64,000 nucleotides of DNA from CADEEX01 sp964577955 (GTDB lineage: Bacteria > Acidobacteriota > Vicinamibacteria > Vicinamibacterales > CAVVIG01): positions 8,750 to 72,749 of the forward strand of contig CAZOAZ010000032.1 of NCBI GenBank assembly GCA_964577955.1, read 5' to 3'. The notes under the pieces were generated by a model that was not told the DNA's origin, did not search any database, and saw only the letters and a list, made by a program, of their open reading frames with translations. Position 1 is the first letter of the stretch. Every line of letters starts with the position of its first letter. This document shows, piece after piece, positions 25,313-34,090 of this stretch. The position numbers and the translations under genes are program-made.

Positions 25313-26068
25313 CTACCCGAATCCAGCCGTCCCTGACTTCGCGAACTGAACGCGACGCAGGACGATCCACAATCCAAGAATGACGACGCACATCGATGCG
25401 AGGTGGGCTACGGAGAAGACGCCGAGCACCCGCGCGTTTACCCGAATGAACTCGATCACGAAGCGAATCGCTCCGGCCAGGACGAGATAGGCGCCGAGCA
25501 CGGATGGATCGGGACGACCTTCTCTGCGCCATCGCAATAGCAGGAAGGCGAGGGGGACCAGGGCAGCGGCCTCGTAAAGCTGCGTCGGATGGACGGGAAC
25601 CGTGCTCGGAGGCAGACCCTCGGGAAACGGGACCGCCCACGGCAGCGTGGACGGTCGGCCATAGTCGTCGCCGACGAGAAAGCATCCGATTCTGCCGATT
25701 GCATGTCCTACGACGAGTCCGGGCGTTGCTGCCGCGAGCATCGGCACTACTGGAAGCCGCTTGCGGTACATGACGACTGCGCCGGCGAGCACGCCACCGG
25801 CGAACCCTCCGAACCAGCTCATTCCTCCGCGGCTAAGGAGGAGACCGGCGAGTGGCTCTTCGCCGAGGTGCTCAAGAACCCATAGCAGCTTCGCACCGAC
25901 CAACCCACCGATGACTCCCGCGACAGCCGCGTCTATTCCATCGTCAGGTAAGGCAGAGCGCCGCAGTTCTCGGCGGAACATCCAGATGCCGACCAGGGCG
26001 CCGATCGCGACCAGAGCGCCGAAGCTGGTGACTTCGAAGCCGCCGATTCGAAACAGGACGGGATACAT
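25313..26068 (-). CDS. lgt: Prolipoprotein diacylglyceryl transferase
   Basis: 251 residues from ATG 26068 (MYPVLFRIGGFEVTSFGALV). About seven membrane segments; the Lgt signature GHAIGRIGCFLVGDDYGRPS is at about 137-156, followed by HPTQLYEA. The enzyme transfers diacylglycerol to the lipobox Cys of prolipoproteins. A copy in a mobile metal island is likely extra to the chromosomal one and may serve island lipoproteins. Confidence 0.93.
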   Translation of the reverse strand: MYPVLFRIGGFEVTSFGALVAIGALVGIWMFRRELRRSALPDDGIDAAVAGVIGGLVGAKLLWVLEHLGEEPLAGLLLSRGGMSWFGGFAGGVLAGAVVMYRKRLPVVPMLAAATPGLVVGHAIGRIGCFLVGDDYGRPSTLPWAVPFPEGLPPSTVPVHPTQLYEAAALVPLAFLLLRWRREGRPDPSVLGAYLVLAGAIRFVIEFIRVNARVLGVFSVAHLASMCVVILGLWIVLRRVQFAKSGTAGFG

Positions 26069-26126
26069 TTGCCACAGAGGTGCGGGATGAGCGCCTGGTG
26101 CCTCGCGAGAATGCGCTCGATTCGCC

Positions 26127-26603
26127 CTACCGGCTGCCTCCCGTCTCTTGCAACCACGCACGCATCTGATCGATCTCGGCTTGCTGGCCAGTGATGATCG
26201 TCTTGCAGAGATCCTTGATTCTCTGATCCTCTATCGAGGCGTTCTCGCACATCAGGATTGCTCCAGAGTGATGCGGGATCATTGATCTCAAGAACTGTCG
26301 ATCTCCGACCGCTGTCTGCTGCTTAATGAAGAGGAAGAACGCGATGCCGATCACGCAACCCGCGCCGATGACGAGGGCATTCAGCTTCGTGTTCTTGTAC
26401 ATGCTCGACATCAATAACAGCTCTATGACCACCATCGGTGCAGTCATCAGTCCGGCCATGTAGAACTGGTTCACGCTGTTGTAGACGTCACCGAACGCGT
26501 TCACCATCGAGTACATCAAGACGTACATCGAGATGAAAGACAGTCCGATCATGACGAGCAGCCGGAGGTAATGGCTGTGTTCGCCTTGCTGGTTGTGTTG
26601 CAT
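26127..26603 (-). CDS. DUF305 membrane protein
   Basis: 158 residues. Three to four membrane segments (12-35, 45-68, 75-97), then the DUF305 core FLRSMIPHHSGAILMCENA with conserved His pair and Met, and a C-terminal helix. DUF305 proteins often accompany copper-resistance genes and are thought to bind metal in the periplasm. It lies between lgt and the YcnI-fusion gene. Confidence 0.8.
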   Translation of the reverse strand: MQHNQQGEHSHYLRLLVMIGLSFISMYVLMYSMVNAFGDVYNSVNQFYMAGLMTAPMVVIELLLMSSMYKNTKLNALVIGAGCVIGIAFFLFIKQQTAVGDRQFLRSMIPHHSGAILMCENASIEDQRIKDLCKTIITGQQAEIDQMRAWLQETGGSR

Positions 26604-26639
26604 GGTGATCCTTGAGAAACGCGACGTTCGGCTCTGACG

Positions 26640-27491
26640 CTACGCCGGTGGACGACGTGCCCGGCTTGATGTGTGGGCGTGTCGGATCTTCCAGGCTCCA
26701 TCCCCACCCTTCACGAGCACGAGCGTTTCGAGTCCTCCAGAATCGATGTCCCGTTCACCACTTTTCGCTTTGATCGCGTATTCGGATGTTGCGTACCCGG
26801 ACTGTCCACCTGGCAGAATCGTTACCTTCACGCCGTTGTGGCCAAACTGAAGGTTCTGGAAAGACCTGAGCTCCGGGCCGAGATGACGATCGCGGTAGTC
26901 GATCCAGCCGTTGTTGATGCCGCCCCCCTCGTAGATGGTGACATCTGGGTGATAGAACGTCGCGAGCTTGTCGAGATCCTTTGCGTTGAAGGCGGCGTCG
27001 TAGCCCTTCAACCAGGCCTCGACAGTCGCCGCGTCATTTAACTGTGCGTCAACAGCTGAGGCACTCAGCTTCGTGACCGCAGCCGGCCGTCTGTCGCCCG
27101 CTGGACCGACCCAATCCGCAACGGTCCCATCGCTGAAATGCTGATGCGCCTTCCAGGAGATCTCCGAAGCGGACGGATTCCGGGCGCGGAAGGCAAACTC
27201 CGCCGAAGCCTTCGGCGGAATCGATTTCCTCCAGGTGATCGACATGATGCGATCGCCCTGCTTCGCTGTCTCGAAGGTCGCACCCTCGGCCGGCAAGACT
27301 TCGAGCACAGTCACGTCGGTCGGAATCTCCAGCATCACGTGTGTCGTCGCGACAGCGCCTTCCGTTGGGACGCGAATCGTATAGTGCTCCTCAGCGTCTG
27401 GCTTCGACTCGCGAGGCCGGACGCTGATGTGGGCCAAGGCGAGAGCGGGAACGGCGAGCACGAGCAGAGTCAGCGCAATCAGTCGTCGCAT
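26640..27491 (-). CDS. YcnI-like (DUF1775) protein fused to a SnoaL-like domain
   Basis: 283 residues from ATG 27491. Signal peptide ending ALALA, then mature His1 (HISVRPRESKPDAEEHYTIR), the DUF1775 domain with the N-terminal His and Trp residues used for Cu(II) in YcnI, to about 145. A SnoaL/DUF4440-like domain follows (about 155-270: VEAWLKGYDAAFNAKDLDKL, TFYHPDVTIYEGGG). The fusion is unusual. Periplasmic copper-binding role is inferred from family and context. Confidence 0.75.
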   Translation of the reverse strand: MRRLIALTLLVLAVPALALAHISVRPRESKPDAEEHYTIRVPTEGAVATTHVMLEIPTDVTVLEVLPAEGATFETAKQGDRIMSITWRKSIPPKASAEFAFRARNPSASEISWKAHQHFSDGTVADWVGPAGDRRPAAVTKLSASAVDAQLNDAATVEAWLKGYDAAFNAKDLDKLATFYHPDVTIYEGGGINNGWIDYRDRHLGPELRSFQNLQFGHNGVKVTILPGGQSGYATSEYAIKAKSGERDIDSGGLETLVLVKGGDGAWKIRHAHTSSRARRPPA

Positions 27492-27520
27492 ATCACACTC
27501 CTGTCTGTTCAAGGGTTCCG

Positions 27521-28810
27521 TCAAAACGCGTGGGCGCCATGGGCGCCAATCGTAAACAGCACCTGAAAAATCAATTCGTTCGCCGGTTGTTCCTTATCCC
27601 CGTACCGCGTTCGACGATATTGACCGCGCAACTGGCTGAATTCGCTGGGCCAGAAAGTCAACACTGCAGACGCACCTCGGTCCCTGATGTCTGGCTGCTG
27701 AGCACGTTCGGACCAGTCGTATCTGCCGCCCGCGATCCATCGTCGGGAAAACTTGTAGTCGGCGGACAAGAACGTGCCAAATGCCGCGCCTGTGTGGTCG
27801 AGCTCCTCGCGGCGGCTCCAGATCATCTCCGCGCGGCCGGTAAACGATCGATAAATCGCGCGTCGGAGAGGCCTCCAACGGTAGGTGATGTCGGCGCCGT
27901 ACAGCTCCGTGACGAAGTCACTCCCGAGCTCGTTGTGGCCGCGAGCGTATGAGCTGCCGATCTCAAGGTTGCTGCTTTCAGTCAGGTCACCATATCCGCG
28001 CAAGCGTGCGATGGTGCTGAAATCCTGGCGCCGATGCGATTGGAAGAGAGTGCCCGAATCGCCTCGGTACACTTCGCCAGTTGCCTCGAGAAACAGACCG
28101 CGCGCCGGAATCAGCCGGCTGACCGATACGCCAGCGTCCTTGATTCCAGTGTCAGGATCTTGAGTTGCGCCGCCGAGCAGGTTGTACATGACGAGCGGAC
28201 GGTCGGTCCAAGGCAGCGTGTGATTGTGGAATGCGTTGAGCCGTCCGAAATTCGCGCGCATCTTGCCGACCTTTACGAGGAAACCGCCAGGCACGGAAGG
28301 GAACGTCACGAAGCCTTCCTCGACTTCGATGCCCTCCTCACCGACGGCCAGAAAGAAATCCGCACGCGCAAAGGGATCGACGATCGCCTGCAGGCTCACC
28401 TCACTCTCCTGCAACGTAGCAAACGGAGTGGGAGCCAAGGTGGGGCTGCCGCCGCGACTGTCGCCGTTGGCGCTGAGGAAATTGCCGATGATGCCGATGT
28501 CTGGGTTAAATACTTTTGTCGAAGGGGTCCCATAGACGGGCAGCGTGGACGGCTGCTGCTCGTCTCCCTTGGAAGTTGCGCTCGGCGGCGCCTCTGTTGG
28601 AGCGGGCGGCTGCTGCGGTGTCGCCGGTGCCGCTAACTGGCCGGACCGGATCGCTGCAAGCTCGGCCTGCAACGCTTTGACCTGCTCCTCGAGGAAGCGA
28701 ACGCGTTGCTCGACGCTTTCGGGTTGTTGTGATGAAGCCCCTGCGGGCACGGATTGCGCGGAGGCTGGCCATGACATCACTACGAGAAAAAGCGCCAGCC
28801 CGTACCGCAT
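27521..28810 (-). CDS. Outer-membrane porin-like protein
   Basis: 429 residues from ATG 28810 (MRYGLALFLVVMSWPASAQS). Signal peptide, an N-terminal coiled coil (RVRFLEEQVKALQAELAAIR), a Pro/Ala linker, then a beta-barrel of alternating strands to the C-terminal FTIGAHGAHAF, ending in Phe as outer-membrane proteins do. Resembles phosphate-selective/TonB-independent porins. It is part of the cargo cluster between a lipoprotein and the YcnI fusion. The upstream frame to 29167 is antisense and ignored. Confidence 0.75.
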   Translation of the reverse strand: MRYGLALFLVVMSWPASAQSVPAGASSQQPESVEQRVRFLEEQVKALQAELAAIRSGQLAAPATPQQPPAPTEAPPSATSKGDEQQPSTLPVYGTPSTKVFNPDIGIIGNFLSANGDSRGGSPTLAPTPFATLQESEVSLQAIVDPFARADFFLAVGEEGIEVEEGFVTFPSVPGGFLVKVGKMRANFGRLNAFHNHTLPWTDRPLVMYNLLGGATQDPDTGIKDAGVSVSRLIPARGLFLEATGEVYRGDSGTLFQSHRRQDFSTIARLRGYGDLTESSNLEIGSSYARGHNELGSDFVTELYGADITYRWRPLRRAIYRSFTGRAEMIWSRREELDHTGAAFGTFLSADYKFSRRWIAGGRYDWSERAQQPDIRDRGASAVLTFWPSEFSQLRGQYRRTRYGDKEQPANELIFQVLFTIGAHGAHAF

Positions 28811-28817
28811 GTGTCGG

Positions 28818-29222
28818 TTAAAGCGGTTCCACGAGTACCAGCACACCGTTGATGAGCACCAGCCGGTACAAAGTTGATCCGCTTCCATGCATTCGCTCCT
28901 GATGAAACCGATAGCCAGGGAACAGCCAGACGTCGATGACGTCAGTGGCGCGATTGAAACGCGTGTCCCGCGTCGGATCGCCGAGCACGACACGGACCTG
29001 TTCCGCATCCATGCCTTCGACGACATGTCCCCTGAGCATCGCGTCGCGTATGGATGGACGGAGCTCCCGAGGAGTACTGAAGTAGCGCTCGAGCCGAAAT
29101 GTTGCTCGTCCAGAGGGCGGGACGTGCACACATCCGCCCATTGCAAAGAGCGCGGCTGTCGCGCCAATCACGACGGTCGAGTTGATTGCAAACGGTTTCA
29201 CTTCAATCGCCTTCACGGGCAC
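28818..29222 (-). CDS. Small lipoprotein
   Basis: 134 residues from GTG 29222. A membrane segment ends at GGCVHVPP (lipobox-like, Cys about 31), followed by a SmpA/OmlA-like layout: MDAEQVRVVLGDPTRDTRF, then a WLFPGYRF strand and a final VLINGVLVLVEPL. It overlaps the end of the response-regulator gene by 20 bases, so both are probably cotranscribed. Confidence 0.65.
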   Translation of the reverse strand: MPVKAIEVKPFAINSTVVIGATAALFAMGGCVHVPPSGRATFRLERYFSTPRELRPSIRDAMLRGHVVEGMDAEQVRVVLGDPTRDTRFNRATDVIDVWLFPGYRFHQERMHGSGSTLYRLVLINGVLVLVEPL

Positions 29223-29577
29223 CGATCAGACACACGCGCGCGACCGTATCAACTAGGCGCTCTGAATTACTCTTAGGGGCATGCTCTAGTCCCATGCTGC
29301 TCGTGAAGTCGCTCGCGCCCACAACATCTGAGATAACGACGACTGGGATCCTCGCGATTAGTGAATCGGCGAGCTGACGTTCACGAAACATGATCCCATC
29401 CATGACGGGCATGCGCAGGTCCAGGAGAATGACATCCACGCGACAATCTGCCAGTACCGTCAGGGCATCCACACCATTGGCGGCGGTCAGCACCTCGTAG
29501 TCGTGCGCTTCAAGGAGTCGCTTGAGTGCCGTCCTGACTCCCTCGTGATCGTCGACAATCAGCGCCGTGTGATGCAT
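29203..29577 (-). CDS. Stand-alone response-regulator receiver domain
   Basis: 124 residues from ATG 29577 (MHHTALIVDDHEGVRTALKR). Asp pair VDD, phospho-acceptor in LLDLRMPVMDG, and Lys in HAPKSNS are present; no output domain follows. CheY-like. No histidine kinase is in the window. Its partner and target are unknown; context suggests metal stress signalling. Confidence 0.8.
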   Translation of the reverse strand: MHHTALIVDDHEGVRTALKRLLEAHDYEVLTAANGVDALTVLADCRVDVILLDLRMPVMDGIMFRERQLADSLIARIPVVVISDVVGASDFTSSMGLEHAPKSNSERLVDTVARVCLIGAREGD

Positions 29578-29682
29578 CGACGATCCTTTCAAAGCGTCGG
29601 CGTGAGAGTGCCGCAGTGATGAGCACGCGTGCTTCGTAGAAGATCTTCATGTCCCCCGAAGCGCCGCGTGCTCCGTTCTCTG

Positions 29683-30009
29683 CTACTTGGTCGCGGCGGA
29701 CGCGGCGCCCACCTCGATTGACTTCGCGGTCAAGCTCTCGTCCTTCCCCTCGACGGCTGTCACTACGACTCGCGACCCAACCTTGATGTCCGCGACCTTG
29801 ACCGCCGGCGTGGCCTTGACCTTCGTGTCCTTCGTGACCTTGACCATCACGTCCTTGCCGTCCTTGTCTTTCAGCATCACGTGATCGGCGGCGGCCATTG
29901 TCACTGTTCCCATCACCTTGTGTTCGTGGCCCTCATGGGCGAGTAGCCGCGCACCAGAACCCAGGGCCAGCACGGCAAGAGCCAGAACGGTTGCGAAAAA
30001 GCGATTCAT
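29683..30009 (-). CDS. Periplasmic His-containing small protein (DUF5666-like)
   Basis: 108 residues from ATG 30009. Signal peptide to about 25, then HEGHEHKVMGTVTM and a short beta-barrel (HVMLKDKDGKDVMVKVTKDT, VGSRVVVTAV) ending in an Ala-rich tail. The HEGHEH stretch could bind copper. It follows copB by 27 bases in the copper operon. Confidence 0.65.
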   Translation of the reverse strand: MNRFFATVLALAVLALGSGARLLAHEGHEHKVMGTVTMAAADHVMLKDKDGKDVMVKVTKDTKVKATPAVKVADIKVGSRVVVTAVEGKDESLTAKSIEVGAASAATK

Positions 30010-30036
30010 CTTCGTGTCCTCCATAGTTGTTACGGT

Positions 30037-30906
30037 TTAGAACCACAGCCGCAGGCCAGTTACGAATCGTGCTCCGCCCTTGTCTTCGCCGGCGGCTGCG
30101 GCGAAGTCGGCGGTCTTCCCCCATTTGTTGCTCCAGGTGACGCCGAGATACGGCGCGATCTCGCGTCTGATCTCGTATCGCACGCGGAAGCCTAGGTCGG
30201 TGGTACTCAACCCGGCACCCACACCGCGTTCGGGATCCGATTTCCCGACGATCTCAGCTTCGAATAGAGGCTGCAAAACCAGGCGATTCGTGAAGAGCAG
30301 CTCGTATTCGACTTCGAACCGGGCGTGCGTGCGACCCGAGGCGCCGACGTAGCCGGTGGCCTCAATGTCGAACCAGTACGGAGCCAATCCCTGCACACCA
30401 AACGCTGCCCAGGTCTGGGCTGGTCCAGGACGGAAGTCCTGACGGATCCCGCCGACGAGATCCCAATAGCGCGCGAACTGGCGGCCGTACAGCAGGTGCG
30501 TTTGCGCTTCACCGACGCGCCCACCATCACCGTCGCCTTCAGCGCGAAACCACAAACGATCGCGATCGCGACCAACCCATCCTCGGCTGTCGATACTCAA
30601 GCCATTCGCGCCCTTAGCCGCCTGCCACTCGAGCTGATCGAAGAGGACGAAGTAGCTCACCGCTCGGTCGTGGACCGCATGGCCCTCGACATCTGGGAAC
30701 GCCGCCTTTCGGACCTCGTCGGTGACGGGCGGTATAAACGGCGGGAGCTGGTCGACCTTCTTTGCAGGCTCGTTGGCTTGAGAGCTGGGCTTGGGTTGCT
30801 CCTGCTGGTGTCCGGCGTGGGCGTCGGCCTGCGCGAGGACCGGAGAACTGGCTGCCAGCAGCAGGCCCACCGTTGCAACGATGCGAAGGCCACTGAGCCG
30901 CGTCAT
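30037..30906 (-). CDS. copB: Copper resistance outer-membrane protein CopB/PcoB
   Basis: 289 residues. Signal peptide, a short His/Met-poor N-terminal linker with HAGHQQEQ, then the CopB barrel (VSYFVLFDQLEWQAAKGANG, WDLVGGIRQDFRP, LGVTWSNKWGKTADFA) ending GLRLWF. It overlaps the copA multicopper oxidase stop by 4 bases, the standard copAB arrangement. Confidence 0.93.
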   Translation of the reverse strand: MTRLSGLRIVATVGLLLAASSPVLAQADAHAGHQQEQPKPSSQANEPAKKVDQLPPFIPPVTDEVRKAAFPDVEGHAVHDRAVSYFVLFDQLEWQAAKGANGLSIDSRGWVGRDRDRLWFRAEGDGDGGRVGEAQTHLLYGRQFARYWDLVGGIRQDFRPGPAQTWAAFGVQGLAPYWFDIEATGYVGASGRTHARFEVEYELLFTNRLVLQPLFEAEIVGKSDPERGVGAGLSTTDLGFRVRYEIRREIAPYLGVTWSNKWGKTADFAAAAGEDKGGARFVTGLRLWF

Positions 30907-32807
30907 TCTTCCACCCGCACTTCTCGGAACATTCCCGCTTCCATGTGGAACAGCAGGTGGCAGTGATACGCCCAGCGTCCTAACGCATCCGCGGTCACTC
31001 GATACGATCGTTTGGTGCCCGGTGGCATGTCGACGGTGTGCTTACGCACATGGAACTTTCCATCGTCGTCCTCAACGTCGCTCCACATGCCGTGTAGGTG
31101 AATCGGATGGGTCATCATCGTGTCGTTCACCAGTACGATGCGGAGGCGTTCGCCGTAGTTGAACCGCAGAGGCTCCGCGTCCGAGAATTTGACGCCGTTG
31201 AACGACCACGCGAACCGCTCCATGTGGCCGGTCAAATGCAGTTCAATCGTTCGTCCAGGTTCACGGCCGTCCGGGTCCTCGAACACGTTTTTCAGATCCG
31301 CGTAGGTCAGCACGCGTCTTCCGTTGTCACGAAGCCCAATGCCCGGATCGTCGAGTCGAGAGGTAGGCATCATCGTCTGCATGTCCACGAGCGGATTGCC
31401 CTTCTCCGACAACGGATGCTGTTGCATTCCACCGCTCATGGCCGCCATGTTGTGACCCGCGTGCGGATCCGGGGCAGTCAGCGTCGCCTGTGCGGGCATT
31501 TGGTGCCCTGCATGAGGATCGGGCGAGGCGGGTTTTGCTGGCGCACCGTGGCCGGCGTGAGGATCTGGAGCAGTTGGCTGACCGGCCGTGGCGGCACCCG
31601 CATCCGCTGGCTTCTGTTGGGCCATGGCACTCATGTCGTGCCCTCCCATCGCGCCATGCCCCATGTCCGCCATGGTCACCATTGGCCTGGCGTCGAGTTC
31701 AGGCACGGCCGCTCGCAGTCCTTCGCGAACGGCGAGCGTGCCAGCGGCGAAGCCTGTTCGGTCTAGGGACTGCGCAAAGATCGTGAATGCGTCCTGCCCA
31801 GAGGGCTCCACGATGACGTCGTAGGTTTCCGCGGTCGCGATCCGGAATTCGTCCACGGTGACTGGGTGCACGTACTGACCGTCGGCTGCCACCACCGTCA
31901 TCTTCAAGCCTGGAATCCGAACGTCGAAGTACGACATCGATGAACCGTTGATGAAGCGCAGACGCACTCGTTCTCCAGGCTTGAACATGCCGGTCCAATT
32001 ACCTGCAGGCGCTACTCCGTTCATCAGGTACGTGTAGGTGTAGCCAGACACGTCGCCGAGATCCGTGGGGTTCATCCGCATCCCGCCCCACATCTCGCGG
32101 TCTGCGAGCGTCTTTTTGAGACCTTGCTTTCTAACGTCCTGGAAGAAGTCGCCTACCGTTCGCTGACGGAAGTTGTAGTAGTCCGATCGCTTCTTCAATT
32201 TCGCAAACACACGGTCAGGGCTCTCGTCGGTCCAGTCTGTGAGCATGACAACGTGCTCGCGGTCGTACTTAAAGGGGGTTGGTTCTCGAGGCTCTATCAC
32301 GAGAGGGCCGTACAGGCCCCGTTGTTCCTGAAATCCCGAATGGCTGTGATACCAGTACGTTCCGGCTTGACGAACCTTGAAACGGTAGACGTAGGTTTCG
32401 CCAGGACGAATGCCGTGGAAGCTGAGACCCGGCACTCCGTCCATGTTCGCTGGCAGCAGAATGCCGTGCCAGTGAATGGACGCCTCTTCATTGAGCGTGT
32501 TCGCCACACGGAGCGTGACCGTATCGCCTTCCTTCCAGCGGAGGATCGGCGCCGGAACGGAGCCGTTCACCGTCAACGCGACTTTGGGGCTGCCTGTAAA
32601 GTTCATCGGCGTCTCACCGATGCGCAGGTCGAAGTCGGTTCCGGTTAAGGTGGTCCAAGCACTTGCGGAATTGCTTTGCGCCAGTGCCGACGTCCGCCAC
32701 AGTCCAAGGCCTGCCACGGCGCCGCCGATGGCTAGCCCCTTGACAAACGTCCGGCGAGAAACATGTCCGTCTGATACGCGCGATATTGAAAACCTTTGGG
32801 AACTCAT
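30903..32807 (-). CDS. copA: CopA/PcoA-type multicopper oxidase
   Basis: 634 residues. Twin-arginine signal (SRRTFVKG, residues 17-24). Three cupredoxin domains with copper ligands HWHG, WYHSH, HPIHLHG and HCHLLFHMEAGMF. Between domains 2 and 3 lies a Met/His-rich insert with repeated DPHAGH motifs (about 385-460), typical of PcoA/CopA. Oxidises Cu(I) in the periplasm. First gene after the cytochrome c gene (5-base spacer). Confidence 0.96.
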   Translation of the reverse strand: MSSQRFSISRVSDGHVSRRTFVKGLAIGGAVAGLGLWRTSALAQSNSASAWTTLTGTDFDLRIGETPMNFTGSPKVALTVNGSVPAPILRWKEGDTVTLRVANTLNEEASIHWHGILLPANMDGVPGLSFHGIRPGETYVYRFKVRQAGTYWYHSHSGFQEQRGLYGPLVIEPREPTPFKYDREHVVMLTDWTDESPDRVFAKLKKRSDYYNFRQRTVGDFFQDVRKQGLKKTLADREMWGGMRMNPTDLGDVSGYTYTYLMNGVAPAGNWTGMFKPGERVRLRFINGSSMSYFDVRIPGLKMTVVAADGQYVHPVTVDEFRIATAETYDVIVEPSGQDAFTIFAQSLDRTGFAAGTLAVREGLRAAVPELDARPMVTMADMGHGAMGGHDMSAMAQQKPADAGAATAGQPTAPDPHAGHGAPAKPASPDPHAGHQMPAQATLTAPDPHAGHNMAAMSGGMQQHPLSEKGNPLVDMQTMMPTSRLDDPGIGLRDNGRRVLTYADLKNVFEDPDGREPGRTIELHLTGHMERFAWSFNGVKFSDAEPLRFNYGERLRIVLVNDTMMTHPIHLHGMWSDVEDDDGKFHVRKHTVDMPPGTKRSYRVTADALGRWAYHCHLLFHMEAGMFREVRVEE

Positions 32808-32811
32808 GGTG

Positions 32812-33516
32812 TCAGTCCTGATGGCCCTTCTTGGGTGAAGCTGCTGGAGGCTCGCTCGACTCTCCTCGCAAGAAGCGCCGTGACTCTTCCTCTTCCTTGA
32901 ATTGCGCCGGGCTCTTCGGATTGAGCGATTCCATTCGCTCGATCTCCTCTGGCGTCAGCTTCGGCAGGCGACGAATGACGTGTACCAACCCCCAGCTTTC
33001 GCGTTCGCCTTCGGGCGTTCCGTTTCCCCACGCCGGCATGCCGGTGAGTCGAATGCCGTGTTCGATGATCGAGAACAGCTCACCGTCAGTCAGCGACTGC
33101 GTGGCGGTCGCGCGCATGTCGGGAGCCTTCGGGTAGAGGCCGCGACCGATCTCCGTGTCGCCGCTTCCGTTGTTGGCGTGGCAGGTCGCGCAATGGTCCG
33201 CGTAATGTTCCAGCGCCTGTTCGAGCACCTGTTCGGCTGGCTGCACCGGATTAGTGCGAGTGCGTACGGCGTCAGGCGTTGCCCACCGACGCATCGCGCG
33301 CGCCATCATCTCCTCGACGCGGCTAGGTTCTTCGTGCGCACTCAGCCCACGGCTCACGATCGAGTACGCGACGAGACCGCCGACCGCTAGCAGGATGGCA
33401 ATCAGTACGAGCAGTGCTCGGAGCGTAGGCTTCACGATGCCAGCCTTTCCTGGTCCAGATGGGGACGAGTTTCTGAACGGCATCCCTCGACCGGGACAAC
33501 GTCGTTGCTCTTTCAT
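32812..33516 (-). CDS. Membrane-anchored c-type cytochrome
   Basis: 234 residues from ATG 33516, chosen for GGAAGGG before it; a GTG nearer the membrane helix is possible. One membrane span (31-52), then CATCH haem-binding site (C109-C112-H113) and a distal Met in RLTGMPAWG. The C-terminus is charged. It may pass electrons to or from the neighbouring copper oxidase. Confidence 0.85.
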   Translation of the reverse strand: MKEQRRCPGRGMPFRNSSPSGPGKAGIVKPTLRALLVLIAILLAVGGLVAYSIVSRGLSAHEEPSRVEEMMARAMRRWATPDAVRTRTNPVQPAEQVLEQALEHYADHCATCHANNGSGDTEIGRGLYPKAPDMRATATQSLTDGELFSIIEHGIRLTGMPAWGNGTPEGERESWGLVHVIRRLPKLTPEEIERMESLNPKSPAQFKEEEESRRFLRGESSEPPAASPKKGHQD

Positions 33517-33626
33517 GAGAGATCCCTTCCCAACGCGCGTTCGTACGTGCGACGACACGGGGATACATGTGGGCCCAGAACGAGGGCCGCACAAACGGGC
33601 GCGGTTACGCGCTTATGGGAGTGGGA

Positions 33627-34031
33627 TCAGACCCGGAGGACGAGCGGAGTAGCGGTGGGCGGAGGTGTGCCTGGAGGAGCGTTGTATTCGGCAGTCGATG
33701 AGGCAACGACAGGAACTGTGACCGTCGCGTGTGAAACCGACACCATTAGCGGGGCTGAACCCGCCGCCGCATCGGCCCGTTCCGCAGCCGTGGTTGCCGT
33801 CTGGCGAATAACGGCATCATGCGTGTTGCAATCGTGCTCCGACACACTGCGGAGTTGCACCTGGTTCGAAGGAGAAGCCGTTTCCTCAGATGCCTTTCGG
33901 GCCGCATTGTGATGATGCCCTGACATCGTCTTGGCGGACGCATCGCAGACCACGGCGCAGAGGGCGGACGACACGGGTAGCGCCGCAAGGACGATCAGGA
34001 CGACGAAGCTGATGCGGTGCCGCCAACTCAC
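33627..34031 (-). CDS. Small secreted protein with a CxxxC motif
   Basis: About 134 residues from GTG 34031; starts at 34094/34088 overlapping the copper ATPase stop (GTGA) are also possible. Signal segment FVVLIVLAALPVSS, then LCAVVCDASAK (C-x3-C), HHH and a low-complexity tail ending PLVLRV. The CxxxC plus VLRV ending recurs in the protein at 40112-40453. Unknown function; probably periplasmic copper handling. Confidence 0.55.
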   Translation of the reverse strand: MSWRHRISFVVLIVLAALPVSSALCAVVCDASAKTMSGHHHNAARKASEETASPSNQVQLRSVSEHDCNTHDAVIRQTATTAAERADAAAGSAPLMVSVSHATVTVPVVASSTAEYNAPPGTPPPTATPLVLRV

Positions 34032-34090
34032 GGTTCGAGTATACCCCGATCCGCCAGGGGGCGCAGGCTCGACAGAAGTACCGCCCATTT

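Noticed and set aside
28811..29167. N-terminal extension of the porin gene
   Set aside because: The extension is antisense-like through the lipoprotein gene; the ATG at 28810 begins a proper signal peptide.
33582..33607. GTAACC upstream of the cytochrome c gene as a fourth SigF-type promoter
   Set aside because: The bases 16 positions downstream are not CGAA, and the site lies about 85 bases from the start codon without other support.
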